DNA of 64,000 nt from Sedimenticola sp. (GTDB taxonomy: Bacteria; Pseudomonadota; Gammaproteobacteria; Chromatiales; Chromatiaceae): assembly GCA_026992075.1 (NCBI GenBank), contig JALXAM010000009.1, forward strand, positions 119,000-182,999, read 5' to 3'. The position numbers and the translations under genes are program-made. Shown here one piece after another: positions 27,812 to 37,743 of this stretch. A model generated the notes under the pieces. That model saw nothing but the letters and a program-made list of their open reading frames with translations, had not been told where the DNA came from and made no database searches. Each line of letters begins with the position of its first letter. Position 1 is the first letter of the stretch.

Positions 27812-28018
27812 GTCGATTTCTGTATCCTGTCTGTTACGGTATTGTTCCGCCTTTGGGACGAAACCCTTGTCCGCCCCGGGAAAACGCGGCATTTTACCCG
27901 ATTTCCCCGGAATGTGAAGCGACATTTTGGGCCAGCGCCCAACGCCGCGCACCGCACCCTCTCCCGCGGCTGGTATCATTGCGCCCTTGCGCCACCCGCC
28001 ACCACAATTCCCGGACCC

Positions 28019-29419
28019 ATGAACGAAGAGGCCCTGTTCCAGCGACTCGTCCGCCTGCTGCTCGATTACGGCCAGCAGCAAAAAGAGGGGCCCGTGGTGC
28101 GCTACCTGGAGCCGGAAGAGCTGGGGCGACTGCTGGAGCTGGACAAGCCCGCCGCCGGGGACTGGCAGCAGCTGCTGCGCTGGCTGGAGCTCTACCTGGA
28201 GCACTCGGTGAAAACCGGAAACCCCGGCTTTCTCAACCGCATGTGGTCGGGCGCCAACCTCCCTTCCATCCTGGCCGAGATGGTGGTGGCGGCGAGCAAC
28301 ACCTCGGCCTGCACCTACGAGAGCGCCCCCGTCTCCACCCTCATGGAGCACCACATGCTCGACACCATGCTCGGGCTGGTGGGCTTCCGCGATGGCGAGG
28401 GGCAGATGAACACCGGCTCCAGCAGCGCCAACCTGGTGGCCATGCTGGCGGCGCGCAACGAGGCGTTGGAACAGGCCAAGTCGGATGGACTCTGGCAACA
28501 GCAGCGGCTGTGCGCCTTCGTCTCGGCGGACGCCCACTACTCCCTGGACAAGGCGGCCAACGTATTGGGCATCGGCACCAGCCAGCTGGTGAAGGTACCG
28601 GTGGACCACCGCGGCCGGATGGACCCGGCGGCGCTGGAGGCGCGGCTGGAAGAGCGCTCCCGGGCGGGCCAGCGCCCCTTCTTCGTCTGCGCCACCCTGG
28701 GCACCACGGTGCGGGGCGCCTACGACCCGGTGGGCGCCATCGCGGCACTGCGGGAACGATACGGTTTCTGGCTCCACGGCGACGGCGCCTGGGGCGGCGC
28801 CGTGCTGCTGGACGAGGAGCTGCGCCGGCGCCACCTGCCCGACGCGGCGCTGCTCGACTCTTTCACCTGGGATTTCCACAAGATGCCGGGCAGCAACCTG
28901 GTCTGCAACATGCTGCTGATCAACGGCCGCCGCGATGCCCTTCGCTGCGCCTGCAGCGCCGGCGAACACGGTTACCTGTTCCGGGAGGAGCAGGAGACCC
29001 ACGCCCTCGACCTGGGGGTGGGCTCGCTCCAGTGCGCCCGCCGGGTGGACAGCCTCAAGTGGTTCCTGGACTGGAAATTCTTCGGCCGTGAAGGACTGGC
29101 GGCGCGGGTGCGACGCTACCTGGCGCTGGCCGAGTATGCCGAGCGCCGTGTGGCCGAGCTGCCCCAGCTTGAGCTGGTGGCGCCGCGGGAGTCCTTCAAC
29201 GTCTGCTTCCGCTACCGCGCACCCGCCGGCGAGGAGGCCAACGCCTTCAACCTGGCCCTGCGTCACCGGCTCCACCGCCGGGGGGAGGCCCTGGTGGGGG
29301 TGGGCTGGATCGGCGACACCCTCACCCTGCGGCTGCTCATCACCCACCCCGATTTCACGGAGGCGGACGTGGATCGTTTCCTGGAAAAGGTGGTGGAAAA
29401 CGGGCGGGCGTTGTCGTAG
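28019..29419 (+). CDS. Pyridoxal-dependent decarboxylase (group II family)
   Basis: [27 protein letters not shown]-like [36 protein letters not shown] (PLP lysine in DFHK). Confidence 0.88.
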   Translation: MNEEALFQRLVRLLLDYGQQQKEGPVVRYLEPEELGRLLELDKPAAGDWQQLLRWLELYLEHSVKTGNPGFLNRMWSGANLPSILAEMVVAASNTSACTYESAPVSTLMEHHMLDTMLGLVGFRDGEGQMNTGSSSANLVAMLAARNEALEQAKSDGLWQQQRLCAFVSADAHYSLDKAANVLGIGTSQLVKVPVDHRGRMDPAALEARLEERSRAGQRPFFVCATLGTTVRGAYDPVGAIAALRERYGFWLHGDGAWGGAVLLDEELRRRHLPDAALLDSFTWDFHKMPGSNLVCNMLLINGRRDALRCACSAGEHGYLFREEQETHALDLGVGSLQCARRVDSLKWFLDWKFFGREGLAARVRRYLALAEYAERRVAELPQLELVAPRESFNVCFRYRAPAGEEANAFNLALRHRLHRRGEALVGVGWIGDTLTLRLLITHPDFTEADVDRFLEKVVENGRALS

Positions 29420-29436
29420 CGGTATCTCGACGATAG

Positions 29437-29634
29437 GTCGGGCTTCAGCCCGACGAATCACTTGGCTGATTTCAGCGCATTCGCGGGGCCGGTGGCAGAT
29501 CCTTCCTGGCGGGGACGCCGTGAATACATCCCTGTAGGCTCTACGGCAGCATCCCTGCTGCCGAAGCCCCGCCAGGAAGGATCTGCCACCGGCCTTCAAA
29601 CGTTGTCGCACGGTTCGTCGGGCTGAAGCCCGAC
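29437..29634. repeat. Composite nested palindromic element, copy 2
   Basis: Outer REP-like pair 29437-29454 / 29617-29634; inner perfect 28-bp arms 29487-29514 / 29567-29594; core acgccgtgaatacatccctgtaggctctacggcagcatccctgctgccgaag. Confidence 0.88.
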
Positions 29635-29647
29635 CTGCCAATCCTAC

Positions 29648-31552
29648 TCAAGCGGGGTAGAGCGGCCGCAGGGCACCGGCCGCGCTCTCCTGTTTCTCCC
29701 CGGCTGCGGCCTTCGCCAGCTTCTTCATCTCCTCCTCGATCACCCTTCCATCCCAGCGGGCCGCCTCCCCGGCATAGAGCTGGCGGCTCAGCTGCATCAG
29801 CATCCCGTGCAAAGGCTCATCGGCACGGCGGGCCAATGCCTCCAGTGAACGAGGGGGCTGTTCCGGCCAGATCATCCCGGACACCTCGAGCAGGGCATCG
29901 CGCAAGGCTGCCGGATCTTCTCCTTCGGCGGCCTGATGCAACGCCCGCCAGGCCTTGCGTTCATCGATGCGGCGCTCACCCGCCGCCTCCTTCGTTTCTG
30001 GAACCGCATTGGCGGACCGGCGCCGCTCCCGCAGCCAGGCCGACAGGGTCGCCAGCCACAGCAGGAGCAACGCCAGATTGCCGGCCAGCAACCAGCGCAC
30101 CAGCGGCTCCCGTTGCAGGAGGAGCTCGGAGGCCGCCTGGACCGGCGGGGTAGCGGGAGCAGCCGCCCGGGAAGCGGGGGCATTCCGCACCCCGGGCTCC
30201 GCCGTCGGGGGCGCGCTGGTTGTGGCCCTCCCCGCCCCGGCCTGCACCTGCAGCTGGTGCTCCGGAAGCCGAATGGTCTCCTCACGGTCCTTCTCCAGGT
30301 TCCACCACCGGATCTCCAAAGGCGGAATGCGGTAACTGCCGGCCTTCACCGGCACGATGGCGAACTTGCGGGTCTCGACGGCCCGCACCCCCTTGGGACC
30401 CAGGCGTTCCTCCCGGGCGGCCTCGTCCGGATAGACCCGCAACCCCGGCACCTCCTCCATGACCAGGTCGGGGAGCTGCCCCTTGGTCACGCCATCCGCC
30501 ACCAGGGTGATGGTCCGGGTAACCGGCTCTCCCGCCCGCAGCTGGTCCAGCGGCGCCGACCACTCCTCCCGCAGCTCCAGATGATGCGCCGGCAGCCAGT
30601 GCCGGCCGCTGAATGCCGGCGGCACCGGCTTCACCTGCAGCGTGAGCGGCTGGCTGCGCACCACCTTGCGCACATAGTTCTGGCGGGAGAAGAAATCGTC
30701 GAAGAAGGGGTCGCCAAAGGGGGAGCGGCGGCGGGCGGGCCGTTCTCCGGAAGGGACCTGCAGGTCGAGCACCAGGGGATCCATCTCCAGCTTGCCGTGG
30801 GCCTGGGGAAAGAGGGCGTAGCGGCGCTCGATCACCTGCCAGGTCTGGCCGTTGCGCACCGCCTGGTAGCTGCGATCGTCACCCAGCCGCTCCGCCAGCA
30901 CCTCGCCTCCACGGAAGCTGGGTTCGCCCAGGGAGGCCTGGCGCCACTGGATGCGGTGGAAGATGCGCACGGTGAGGATCACCTGCTGCTGCACGTAAGG
31001 GTCCCGACGGTCCACCGACACCTCCATGAAGACGTCGGCCTTGCCGTTGGCCGGCGTGGCCGCCGGTGGCGTGACCTCGATCACCAGCGGCTTGCTGCGC
31101 ACCTTGCCGAAGGAGACCGGCGGCACCGTCAGCCGGCCGGCGCGTCTGGCCATCAGGCTCACCAGGTACTGATCCTGGCGCTCCATCTTGCCGTTGACGA
31201 AGGTGGTGCGCAGCGAGCGGCTGCTGCCCAGCACCTGGAAGTCCTTCTCCAGCACCGAGAAGTCGGGCTGACCTTGCACCTCTCCCTGGAGGCTGAAGGT
31301 GAGGGTGAAGCTTTCATCCAGCGGCACCGGGTTGCGGTCCACCGACACCCTCACCTCCGCCGCCAGCAACGGCCCGACCAACAGCATGAGCCACAGGAGC
31401 ACCAGGAAACGCCCCAATCCGCCGGCCCGTAGGATGGGCAAAGGCCGACAGGCCGTGCCCATCGCACCACGGCGGGCACGCTGCGCTTTGCCCACCCTAC
31501 GGCGATCACGGCATGGATTCTTGTTACCAGGGGTTCTGCGCTGGCGTTTCAT
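29648..31552 (-). CDS. BatD-like aerotolerance protein
   Basis: AEVRVSVDRNPVPLDESFTLTFSLQGEVQGQPDFSVLEKDFQVLGSSRS; start ambiguous (31552 or 31462). Confidence 0.85.
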   Translation of the reverse strand: MKRQRRTPGNKNPCRDRRRVGKAQRARRGAMGTACRPLPILRAGGLGRFLVLLWLMLLVGPLLAAEVRVSVDRNPVPLDESFTLTFSLQGEVQGQPDFSVLEKDFQVLGSSRSLRTTFVNGKMERQDQYLVSLMARRAGRLTVPPVSFGKVRSKPLVIEVTPPAATPANGKADVFMEVSVDRRDPYVQQQVILTVRIFHRIQWRQASLGEPSFRGGEVLAERLGDDRSYQAVRNGQTWQVIERRYALFPQAHGKLEMDPLVLDLQVPSGERPARRRSPFGDPFFDDFFSRQNYVRKVVRSQPLTLQVKPVPPAFSGRHWLPAHHLELREEWSAPLDQLRAGEPVTRTITLVADGVTKGQLPDLVMEEVPGLRVYPDEAAREERLGPKGVRAVETRKFAIVPVKAGSYRIPPLEIRWWNLEKDREETIRLPEHQLQVQAGAGRATTSAPPTAEPGVRNAPASRAAAPATPPVQAASELLLQREPLVRWLLAGNLALLLLWLATLSAWLRERRRSANAVPETKEAAGERRIDERKAWRALHQAAEGEDPAALRDALLEVSGMIWPEQPPRSLEALARRADEPLHGMLMQLSRQLYAGEAARWDGRVIEEEMKKLAKAAAGEKQESAAGALRPLYPA

Positions 31553-33512
31553 GTTTCTGTCTCTGGTAGTAGTAACGGAACTTGCGTCGCAACAGTTCGC
31601 CGGGGTCGTCAGGGATGCGCTTCAGCCACTGTTCCCGGGCCATGGCGCCCTCGTCCACCGGGACTTCCCGTCCCTGTGCCGGCCGGGCCGATTGTTCCTT
31701 GATTTCCCCCGGCTTCCTCTCTTCCCCGCCCTGCCCCTTTCGGGCCTGCTGCGGCTGCTGTTGCTGCTGCACCTGGTTCATCTGCTGACGAAAGGCTTTC
31801 TGCAGCCGTTCGGCCTCCTTTTTGTCAGCCTCCTCTTCCTTTTTCTTCCGGCCGGTTGCAGAGGAAGGCTCGCTCTCCTTCCTGCCGGCGGGGCGGTTGC
31901 CGGAATCGGTTCCCTGCTTTTCCTGTTGGTTGCCCTGCGCCGACCGGGCGTTCTGCTTTCCGGCCTTCCCCTGCTGATTCTCCGATCGTTTTCCTTCATT
32001 GTTTTTCTGCTGCTGTCCCGATTGTCCCTGCTGTTCCTGTTTTCCGGACCGCTCGCTCGGTCGGGCTTGCTGTGACCGGCTTTGCCCCTCCTGTCCCTGG
32101 TTCCGCTTTTGCTGATCCCCCTGCCCGCCCTGCTGCTTCTTCCGCTGGCGCAGCAGCTTCTCCAGCAGGGCCTTGTTGGCCCGGGCGTCCTCCAGGGCTG
32201 GATCCATACGCAAAGCCTCGTCGTAGGCCTGGATGGCCTCTTTCAGCCGGCCCTGGCGGGCCAGAGCATTGCCCAGGTTGTAGCGGTCGGTGGCCTTCTT
32301 CCCCTGGCGCCAGAGCCGGGCCGCCTCCTCGTATCTGCCCGCCTGGTAGAGCGCGCTGGCCTTCCAGCGGGGATCTCGGAAACGTTGCGCCGCCGCCTCG
32401 GCCTGCTTCCGTTGCAGCAGCTGCTGGCCCTGCTGGTCGGGCCTCCACCACAGATCCTGCCACCATCCTGCCTGAGAGGGCGTTGGCAGGGGCAGCAGAA
32501 CCGCGAACACCAGTACTCCCAGCACCCCGCGCCGGAAGGCCAGCAGCGCCAGCGGCAGCACCCCCAGCAGCAGCCAGGGTCCCCGGTCGCGCCACTGCAC
32601 CGCCTGCCGCTCCCGCTCCGTTTTCACCGGGAGGTGGCTGCCTGATTCCTGCAGCAGGCCCAGCCTGCCGAGGTCGGTGTCGTCCAGGGTAACCCGGGCA
32701 TAATCACCACCCCCCGCAGCCGCGATGACGCGCAGAGCAGCCTCATCGAGCCGGGCCACCACGATGTTGCCTCTGGAATCCTTGAGCACCCCTTGGGCGG
32801 TGGGGATGGGGGCGCCTTCCGGCGTTCCCACCCCGAGCACGTCCAGCCGGAATCCCGACCGGCCGGCCTTTTCCGCCGCGGCCCGCGCCGCCTCCGGCCT
32901 GCCGGCACCGTCGGTGACCAACAGCAGACGTCCCCGATTGCGGCCCGCCTGGCGCAGCAGCTGCACGCCGGCGTCGATGGCCGCGGCCAGGTTGCTCCCC
33001 TGTACCGGCATCAGGCTGGTGGAGAGCGCTGGCAGCTGGGCGCGGATGGTCTTCACGTCGTCGGTGAGGGGCACCACGGTGAAGGGTGCTCCGGCAAAGA
33101 CCACCAGTGCAGTCTCCCCCTCCTTGCGGCGCCGGAGCAGGTCCTCCACCTTGAAACGGGCCCGGGCCAGGCGCGAGGGCCTGAGATCCCGCGCATCCAT
33201 GGAACGGGAGAGATCGAACAGGATCACCAGGGGCTCGCCGGTGCGGAACACCGGCTGGGGCAGCTTCTCCCAGGCCGGACCCGCCAGGGCAAGAATGACC
33301 AGCAGGAAGCCCAGCCCGGTGAGCAGCAGCGGCCAACGGGCGCTTCGCCCCTCGTCCCGCAGCAGCAGGTGGGGCAGCAGTCGTGGATCCACCACCCGGC
33401 GCCAGGCGCTGTCGCTGCCGCCGAAACCGCGGGCGCGCCACAGGCAGAAGGCCAGCGGCAGCAACGCCAGCAGCCACCAGGGGCGCAGGAAATGGAACTG
33501 CTCCAGGTTCAC
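31524..33512 (-). CDS. BatB/BatC-like fusion: VWA domain plus TPR and Gln/Lys-rich tail
   Basis: VWA MIDAS region LVILFDLSRSMDARDL; TPR DRYNLGNALARQGRLKEAIQAYDEALRMDP; GTG start inferred at 33512. Confidence 0.85.
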   Translation of the reverse strand: MNLEQFHFLRPWWLLALLPLAFCLWRARGFGGSDSAWRRVVDPRLLPHLLLRDEGRSARWPLLLTGLGFLLVILALAGPAWEKLPQPVFRTGEPLVILFDLSRSMDARDLRPSRLARARFKVEDLLRRRKEGETALVVFAGAPFTVVPLTDDVKTIRAQLPALSTSLMPVQGSNLAAAIDAGVQLLRQAGRNRGRLLLVTDGAGRPEAARAAAEKAGRSGFRLDVLGVGTPEGAPIPTAQGVLKDSRGNIVVARLDEAALRVIAAAGGGDYARVTLDDTDLGRLGLLQESGSHLPVKTERERQAVQWRDRGPWLLLGVLPLALLAFRRGVLGVLVFAVLLPLPTPSQAGWWQDLWWRPDQQGQQLLQRKQAEAAAQRFRDPRWKASALYQAGRYEEAARLWRQGKKATDRYNLGNALARQGRLKEAIQAYDEALRMDPALEDARANKALLEKLLRQRKKQQGGQGDQQKRNQGQEGQSRSQQARPSERSGKQEQQGQSGQQQKNNEGKRSENQQGKAGKQNARSAQGNQQEKQGTDSGNRPAGRKESEPSSATGRKKKEEEADKKEAERLQKAFRQQMNQVQQQQQPQQARKGQGGEERKPGEIKEQSARPAQGREVPVDEGAMAREQWLKRIPDDPGELLRRKFRYYYQRQKHETPAQNPW

Positions 33513-34546
33513 GACTGCTCCTCCTCTGGCATCCTGCCTGCTGCCGCCTTCGTCGGCTGGTTCTCCCTTCGACCGGCCAGGCCGGCGCCCAGCCCGGCGA
33601 AGGTTGCCAGCAGGCCGCAGGAAAGCAGCAACGCGGCCGCCAGCGGCCAAAAGAAGAGCTCCTTCACCGGCCGGTAGACCCGCTTCTCGGCAGCCACCGG
33701 CTCCAGCTTGTCGATCTCCTGGTAGATCTGCGCCAGCTGCCGGGTGTCCCTGGCGCGGAAATAGCGCCCCCCGGTGATGCGGGCGATGGCCTTGAGGGTC
33801 TCTTCATCCAGGCCGCCGCCGGCAGCCAGCCCGAAGGGTCCCATGGCGCTCTCCGAGCCGATGCCGATGGTGTAGATTCTCAATCCCTCCTCGCGGGCGA
33901 TCTGCGCCGCCTTGATGGGATCCATCTCCCCTGCGGTGTTCTCGCCGTCGCTCACCAGGATCAGCACCTTTTCGCCCTTCTTTCCGCGCAGCCGTTTCAC
34001 CGCCAGGCCGATGGCGTCGCCGATGGCGGTCTTCTGCCCCGCCATCTTGATGAAAGCCTCCTGCAGCAGCCGCTCCACCGTCTTCCGGTCATGGGTGAGG
34101 GGCGCCTGCAGATAGGCGTGGTCGCCGAACAGGATCAGCCCGATGCGGTCTCCCTTGCGCCGTTCGATGAAATCGCTCACCACCACCTTGGTGGCGGTGA
34201 GCCGGTCCACCCACTGCCCGCCCAGGGTGAAATCGCGTTCCGCCATGGAGCCGGACAGATCCACCGCCAGCATCAGATCCCGCCCCTCCAGCGGCAGGGG
34301 CACCGGTTCCCCCTGCCACTGGGGCCGTGCGGCGGCGGTGACCAGCAGCAGCCAGGCCACCAGCGCCAGCCACCGCCGCCCCCAGCCCGGGCCGATGCCG
34401 TTTCCTTCCGCCGCCAGCTCCTCGAAATCCTCCAGGAAAGGCACCCGCAAGGCGGCCTGGCGCGCCTGGGCCGGGGGCAGCAGGCGGCGCGCCAGCCAGG
34501 GCAGCGGCAGCGCCAGGAAGAGCCAGGGCCAGGCGAACTCAGGCAT
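33509..34546 (-). CDS. BatA-like VWA membrane protein
   Basis: DLMLAVDLSGSMAERDF, LILVSDGENTAGEMDP, TRQLAQIYQEIDKLE. Confidence 0.9.
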   Translation of the reverse strand: MPEFAWPWLFLALPLPWLARRLLPPAQARQAALRVPFLEDFEELAAEGNGIGPGWGRRWLALVAWLLLVTAAARPQWQGEPVPLPLEGRDLMLAVDLSGSMAERDFTLGGQWVDRLTATKVVVSDFIERRKGDRIGLILFGDHAYLQAPLTHDRKTVERLLQEAFIKMAGQKTAIGDAIGLAVKRLRGKKGEKVLILVSDGENTAGEMDPIKAAQIAREEGLRIYTIGIGSESAMGPFGLAAGGGLDEETLKAIARITGGRYFRARDTRQLAQIYQEIDKLEPVAAEKRVYRPVKELFFWPLAAALLLSCGLLATFAGLGAGLAGRRENQPTKAAAGRMPEEEQS

Positions 34547-35033
34547 GGCAACCTCCGCGGGAGACCCGCTCGATCCAGCGCGCCGCCAGCTCCAGCAGAG
34601 GATCCACCTCCAGCTCGGTTCCCGGCCGGTAGGGGGCTTCGATCAACGCCCGGCCGGCCCCCTTTTCGAAGGGACGGCCCGTCTCGCCCAGGGTCTCGTC
34701 CAGGAAACGGAGCCAGGCCTCGCCGGTGAGGCCGGCGACCCGCTCCGCGGGAAAACAGCTCAGGGCCACGCGCCGCAGCAGGCGCGAGAGTCCCTCGGCC
34801 AATGCTTTGGCATCGCCGCTCTCCCGGTATCGCTGCTCCAGTGCGGCCAGCTCGGCCTTCGCCTCCCGGCCCAGGGCGCCATGCCGGCGGCGGCGTTTCA
34901 GCCAGCGAAACAGCCCCCAGCCAAGCAGCAGCAACAGCAGGCCCAGCAACCACCAGCCCGGCGCCGGCGGCCACCAGCCCACCGGCGGCGGCAGATGGAT
35001 CTCCTTCAGACCCGCAAGCGCCTCCGGATTCAT
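34539..35033 (-). CDS. DUF4381-type membrane protein
   Basis: LKEIHLPPPVGWWPPAPGWWLLGLLLLLLGW signature, between BatA and DUF58 genes. Confidence 0.85.
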   Translation of the reverse strand: MNPEALAGLKEIHLPPPVGWWPPAPGWWLLGLLLLLLGWGLFRWLKRRRRHGALGREAKAELAALEQRYRESGDAKALAEGLSRLLRRVALSCFPAERVAGLTGEAWLRFLDETLGETGRPFEKGAGRALIEAPYRPGTELEVDPLLELAARWIERVSRGGCHA

Positions 35034-35950
35034 CCCCGACGCCTCCCGAAGGCCCGCACCAGCACCTCCACCGGATCCTCATCGGTGGCACACTGCAGCC
35101 AGGTCATGCCGTGCTTTCGCGCCAGCGTCTCCAGCCGCAGCACCCTGTCCAGGAAGTGCTGCCGGTGCCGCTGCAGAAGCGCGCGGCGCGAGGTGTCCAG
35201 CGCCAGGCTGCGCTGGCCATCTCCCACCCGATAACGGCCAGGCGGAGGAAGTTCCCGTTCCAGGCTGTCATACAGATGCATCAGCACCAGGTCGTTGTGG
35301 CGGGCGATGCGCACCAGCTGCTGCTCGGCGGCCTCATCGAAGCCGCGAAAGTCGCTCACCAGCACCACCAGGCTGCCGGGATGCGCGGTGCGCTGCAGGC
35401 GCCGCAGGGGCTGCCGCAGGGAGGGTTCGCCGCCACCGGGGGAAGGGCCGGTCTCCACCAGGGCGCGCATGAACTGCAGCAACGCCTTCTTGCCCCGGCG
35501 CGGGCGCAGCTCCCGGTGGCTGCTCTCGGAGAAGATCTCACCGCCCACCCGGTCGCCCCCCTGGAACGCGGCCCAGGCCAGCAGGGCGGCCGCCCGCTGG
35601 GCCAGGGCCCACTTGAAGCGGCCGCGGGTGGCGAAGAACATGGAGGCCCGCGCATCCACCGAGAGCAGCACCGGCCGCTCCCGCTCCTCGCGGTAGAGCT
35701 TGCTGAAGGGCTTGCCGATGCGCGCCGTCACCCGCCAGTCCATGTTGCGCACGTCGTCCCCCGGCTGGTAGGGACGCGATTCATCGAACTCCATCCCCCG
35801 ACCGCGCAGCCGCGACAGGTACTGGCCCGCCTGGCGGGCACGCGCCACCTGTGGCGCCAGGCTGAGCTGGCGCGCGGTGCGGGCCAGCTGCAGCAGCTCC
35901 TCCAGGGAGGCGCGGGTGGGGTCGGTGGTCGGTTCCTGGTGCTCGATCAT
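35030..35950 (-). CDS. DUF58 domain protein
   Basis: GRGMEFDESRPYQPGDDVRNMDWRVTARIGKPFSKLYREERERPVLLSVD. Confidence 0.92.
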   Translation of the reverse strand: MIEHQEPTTDPTRASLEELLQLARTARQLSLAPQVARARQAGQYLSRLRGRGMEFDESRPYQPGDDVRNMDWRVTARIGKPFSKLYREERERPVLLSVDARASMFFATRGRFKWALAQRAAALLAWAAFQGGDRVGGEIFSESSHRELRPRRGKKALLQFMRALVETGPSPGGGEPSLRQPLRRLQRTAHPGSLVVLVSDFRGFDEAAEQQLVRIARHNDLVLMHLYDSLERELPPPGRYRVGDGQRSLALDTSRRALLQRHRQHFLDRVLRLETLARKHGMTWLQCATDEDPVEVLVRAFGRRRG

Positions 35951-36076
35951 GAATCTGGCTTCAGCCAATGTTGCATGAGAAAGGTTGGGTAAAGGCCTGT
36001 GGAGTCGTCGGGCACGCTTCGCTTTGCCCAACCTACGGGAGCTCTGTGACCTCTGTGGTGAATTTTCGAAAATTCA

Positions 36077-37078
36077 TCAGGGCACCGGCACCCTGGCCAG
36101 CAGTTCGCCGATGAAACGATCCGGCGTGATTCCCTCCGCCTCCGCTTCGTAGTTGAGGATGATCCGGTGGCGCAGGATGTCGAAGGCCATCTCCTGCACA
36201 TCCTCCGGCGCCACGTAATCCCTGCCCGACAGCCAGGCGTGGGCGCGGGCGCAGCGGTCCAGCCCGATGGAGGCGCGCGGGCTGGCGCCGTACTCGATCC
36301 AGCCCGCCAGCTGACTGTCGTAGGGCTCCGGGTTGCGGGTGGCCAGCACCAGCTGCAGCAGGTACTCCTCCACCGCGTCGGAGAGATGGATCTGCAGCAC
36401 CTCGCGCCGCGCCTGGAACAGCTGCGTCTGGCTCACCGGCTCGATCTCCCGCTCGCCCTGGCCGCTAAGCTCCTCCAGCGCCTCCTGCCGCGCCAGGTGC
36501 AGGATGCGACGCTCGTATTCGTAATCGGGGTAGTCGATGATCACGTGCAGCAGGAAGCGGTCCAGCTGGGCCTCGGGTAGCGGATAGGTGCCCTCCTGCT
36601 CGATGGGGTTCTGGGTGGCCATCACCAGGAACAGCTGCGGCAGCGGCCAGGAGCGCTTGCCCACCGTGATCTGGCGCTCCGCCATCGCCTCCAGCAGCGC
36701 CGACTGCACCTTCGCCGGCGCACGGTTGATCTCGTCGGCCAGCACCAGGTTGTTGAACAGCGGCCCCTGCTGGAAGACGAAGCTGCCATCCTGGGGCCGG
36801 TAGATGTCGGTACCGGTGAGATCCGCCGGCAGCAGGTCGGGGGTGAACTGAATGCGGTGAAAGCTGCCCTCCAGCCCCTCGCTCAGCGTCTTGATCGCCT
36901 TGGTCTTGGCCAGCCCCGGCGCTCCCTCCACCAGCAGGTGACCATCCGCCAGCAGCGCCACCAGCAGACGGTTCACCAGCTTTTCCTGCCCCAGGATGTG
37001 CTTCTCCATGTAACCCCGCAGTCTGGCGAAGGACTGCTGGGCGGCGGATGCCGTTTCCGTCATCTCGTTCTTCTCCAT
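36077..37078 (-). CDS. MoxR-family AAA+ ATPase
   Basis: HLLVEGAPGLAKTKAIKTL (Walker A), LADEINRAPAKVQSALLEAM, ATQNPIEQEGTYPLPEAQLDRF. Confidence 0.94.
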   Translation of the reverse strand: MEKNEMTETASAAQQSFARLRGYMEKHILGQEKLVNRLLVALLADGHLLVEGAPGLAKTKAIKTLSEGLEGSFHRIQFTPDLLPADLTGTDIYRPQDGSFVFQQGPLFNNLVLADEINRAPAKVQSALLEAMAERQITVGKRSWPLPQLFLVMATQNPIEQEGTYPLPEAQLDRFLLHVIIDYPDYEYERRILHLARQEALEELSGQGEREIEPVSQTQLFQARREVLQIHLSDAVEEYLLQLVLATRNPEPYDSQLAGWIEYGASPRASIGLDRCARAHAWLSGRDYVAPEDVQEMAFDILRHRIILNYEAEAEGITPDRFIGELLARVPVP

Positions 37079-37234
37079 AGTGAAAACTTGGTGTTAGAGC
37101 ATGGACTTGGAAATTGGTTCAGGCTCTTTCTCCGCACCATCTTCCCACGGTGTCAAGAAGAGGACACCTGGAGGATTCGGTGATGCGGCCCTGGTGTGCA
37201 CCAAAATAAATCAGGCAAAAAAGTGAAAAGGGCC

Positions 37235-37305
37235 TATAATGGCCTCATCGTCTTCGAGAGAAGCGATACGCGAGGTACCAGCCAGCTGGCTGGTTTTTGT
37301 TTTTG
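37235..37305 (+). promoter_or_regulatory. Cold-shock gene leader: TATAAT -10 followed by terminator-like hairpin and T-tract
   Basis: tataat at 37235-37240; accagccagctggctggt (37277-37294) then ttttgttttt, about 40 nt upstream of the csp start. Confidence 0.6.
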
Positions 37306-37345
37306 TCCGGGGTTGTTCCGGATTGTTTAGAAAGAGTCAAAAGTT

Positions 37346-37555
37346 ATGTCAAATCAAGTAGAAGGTACCGTCAAGTGGTTCAACGATGAGAAGGGCTTCG
37401 GCTTCATCGAGCAGGAAGGCGGCAAGGACGTCTTCGTTCATTTCAGCGCCATCAACGGTACCGGTCGCAGGACCCTGTACGAAGGTCAGAAGGTGACCAT
37501 GGACGTGACCCAGGGCCAGAAGGGTCCGCAAGCGGAGAACGTCACCCCGCTGTAA
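37346..37555 (+). CDS. CspA-family cold-shock protein
   Basis: [32 protein letters not shown]. Confidence 0.97.
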   Translation: MSNQVEGTVKWFNDEKGFGFIEQEGGKDVFVHFSAINGTGRRTLYEGQKVTMDVTQGQKGPQAENVTPL

Positions 37556-37594
37556 GGAATGAATGGAGCCGGAAGGCTTCCTGAACTTCCTGAG

Positions 37595-37634
37595 ACGCGG
37601 GCCTGGCGAACGCCAGGCCCGCGTTTTCTTTTTC
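37595..37634 (+). terminator. Rho-independent terminator of csp
   Basis: acgcgggcctggcgaacgccaggcccgcgt followed by tttctttttcc. Confidence 0.9.
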
Positions 37635-37743
37635 CACCGAATGCCGGCACAACACTGTGATCTGCCAGACATGGGAAAACCCCGGCTGTATACTCCATTT
37701 GGCACGACCCCTCGCAGCAATTCGAGCAGGAGCCAGTTTCGAA

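Noticed and set aside
24121-29634. CRISPR array interpretation of the repeated palindromes
   Set aside because: Copies are dispersed, mostly in inverted pairs, with no regular short spacers and no cas genes in the window.
27548-29641. 697-aa minus-strand ORF containing rpsP at its end
   Set aside because: N-terminal 600 codons are antisense to the PLP decarboxylase; only the last 87 codons are S16.
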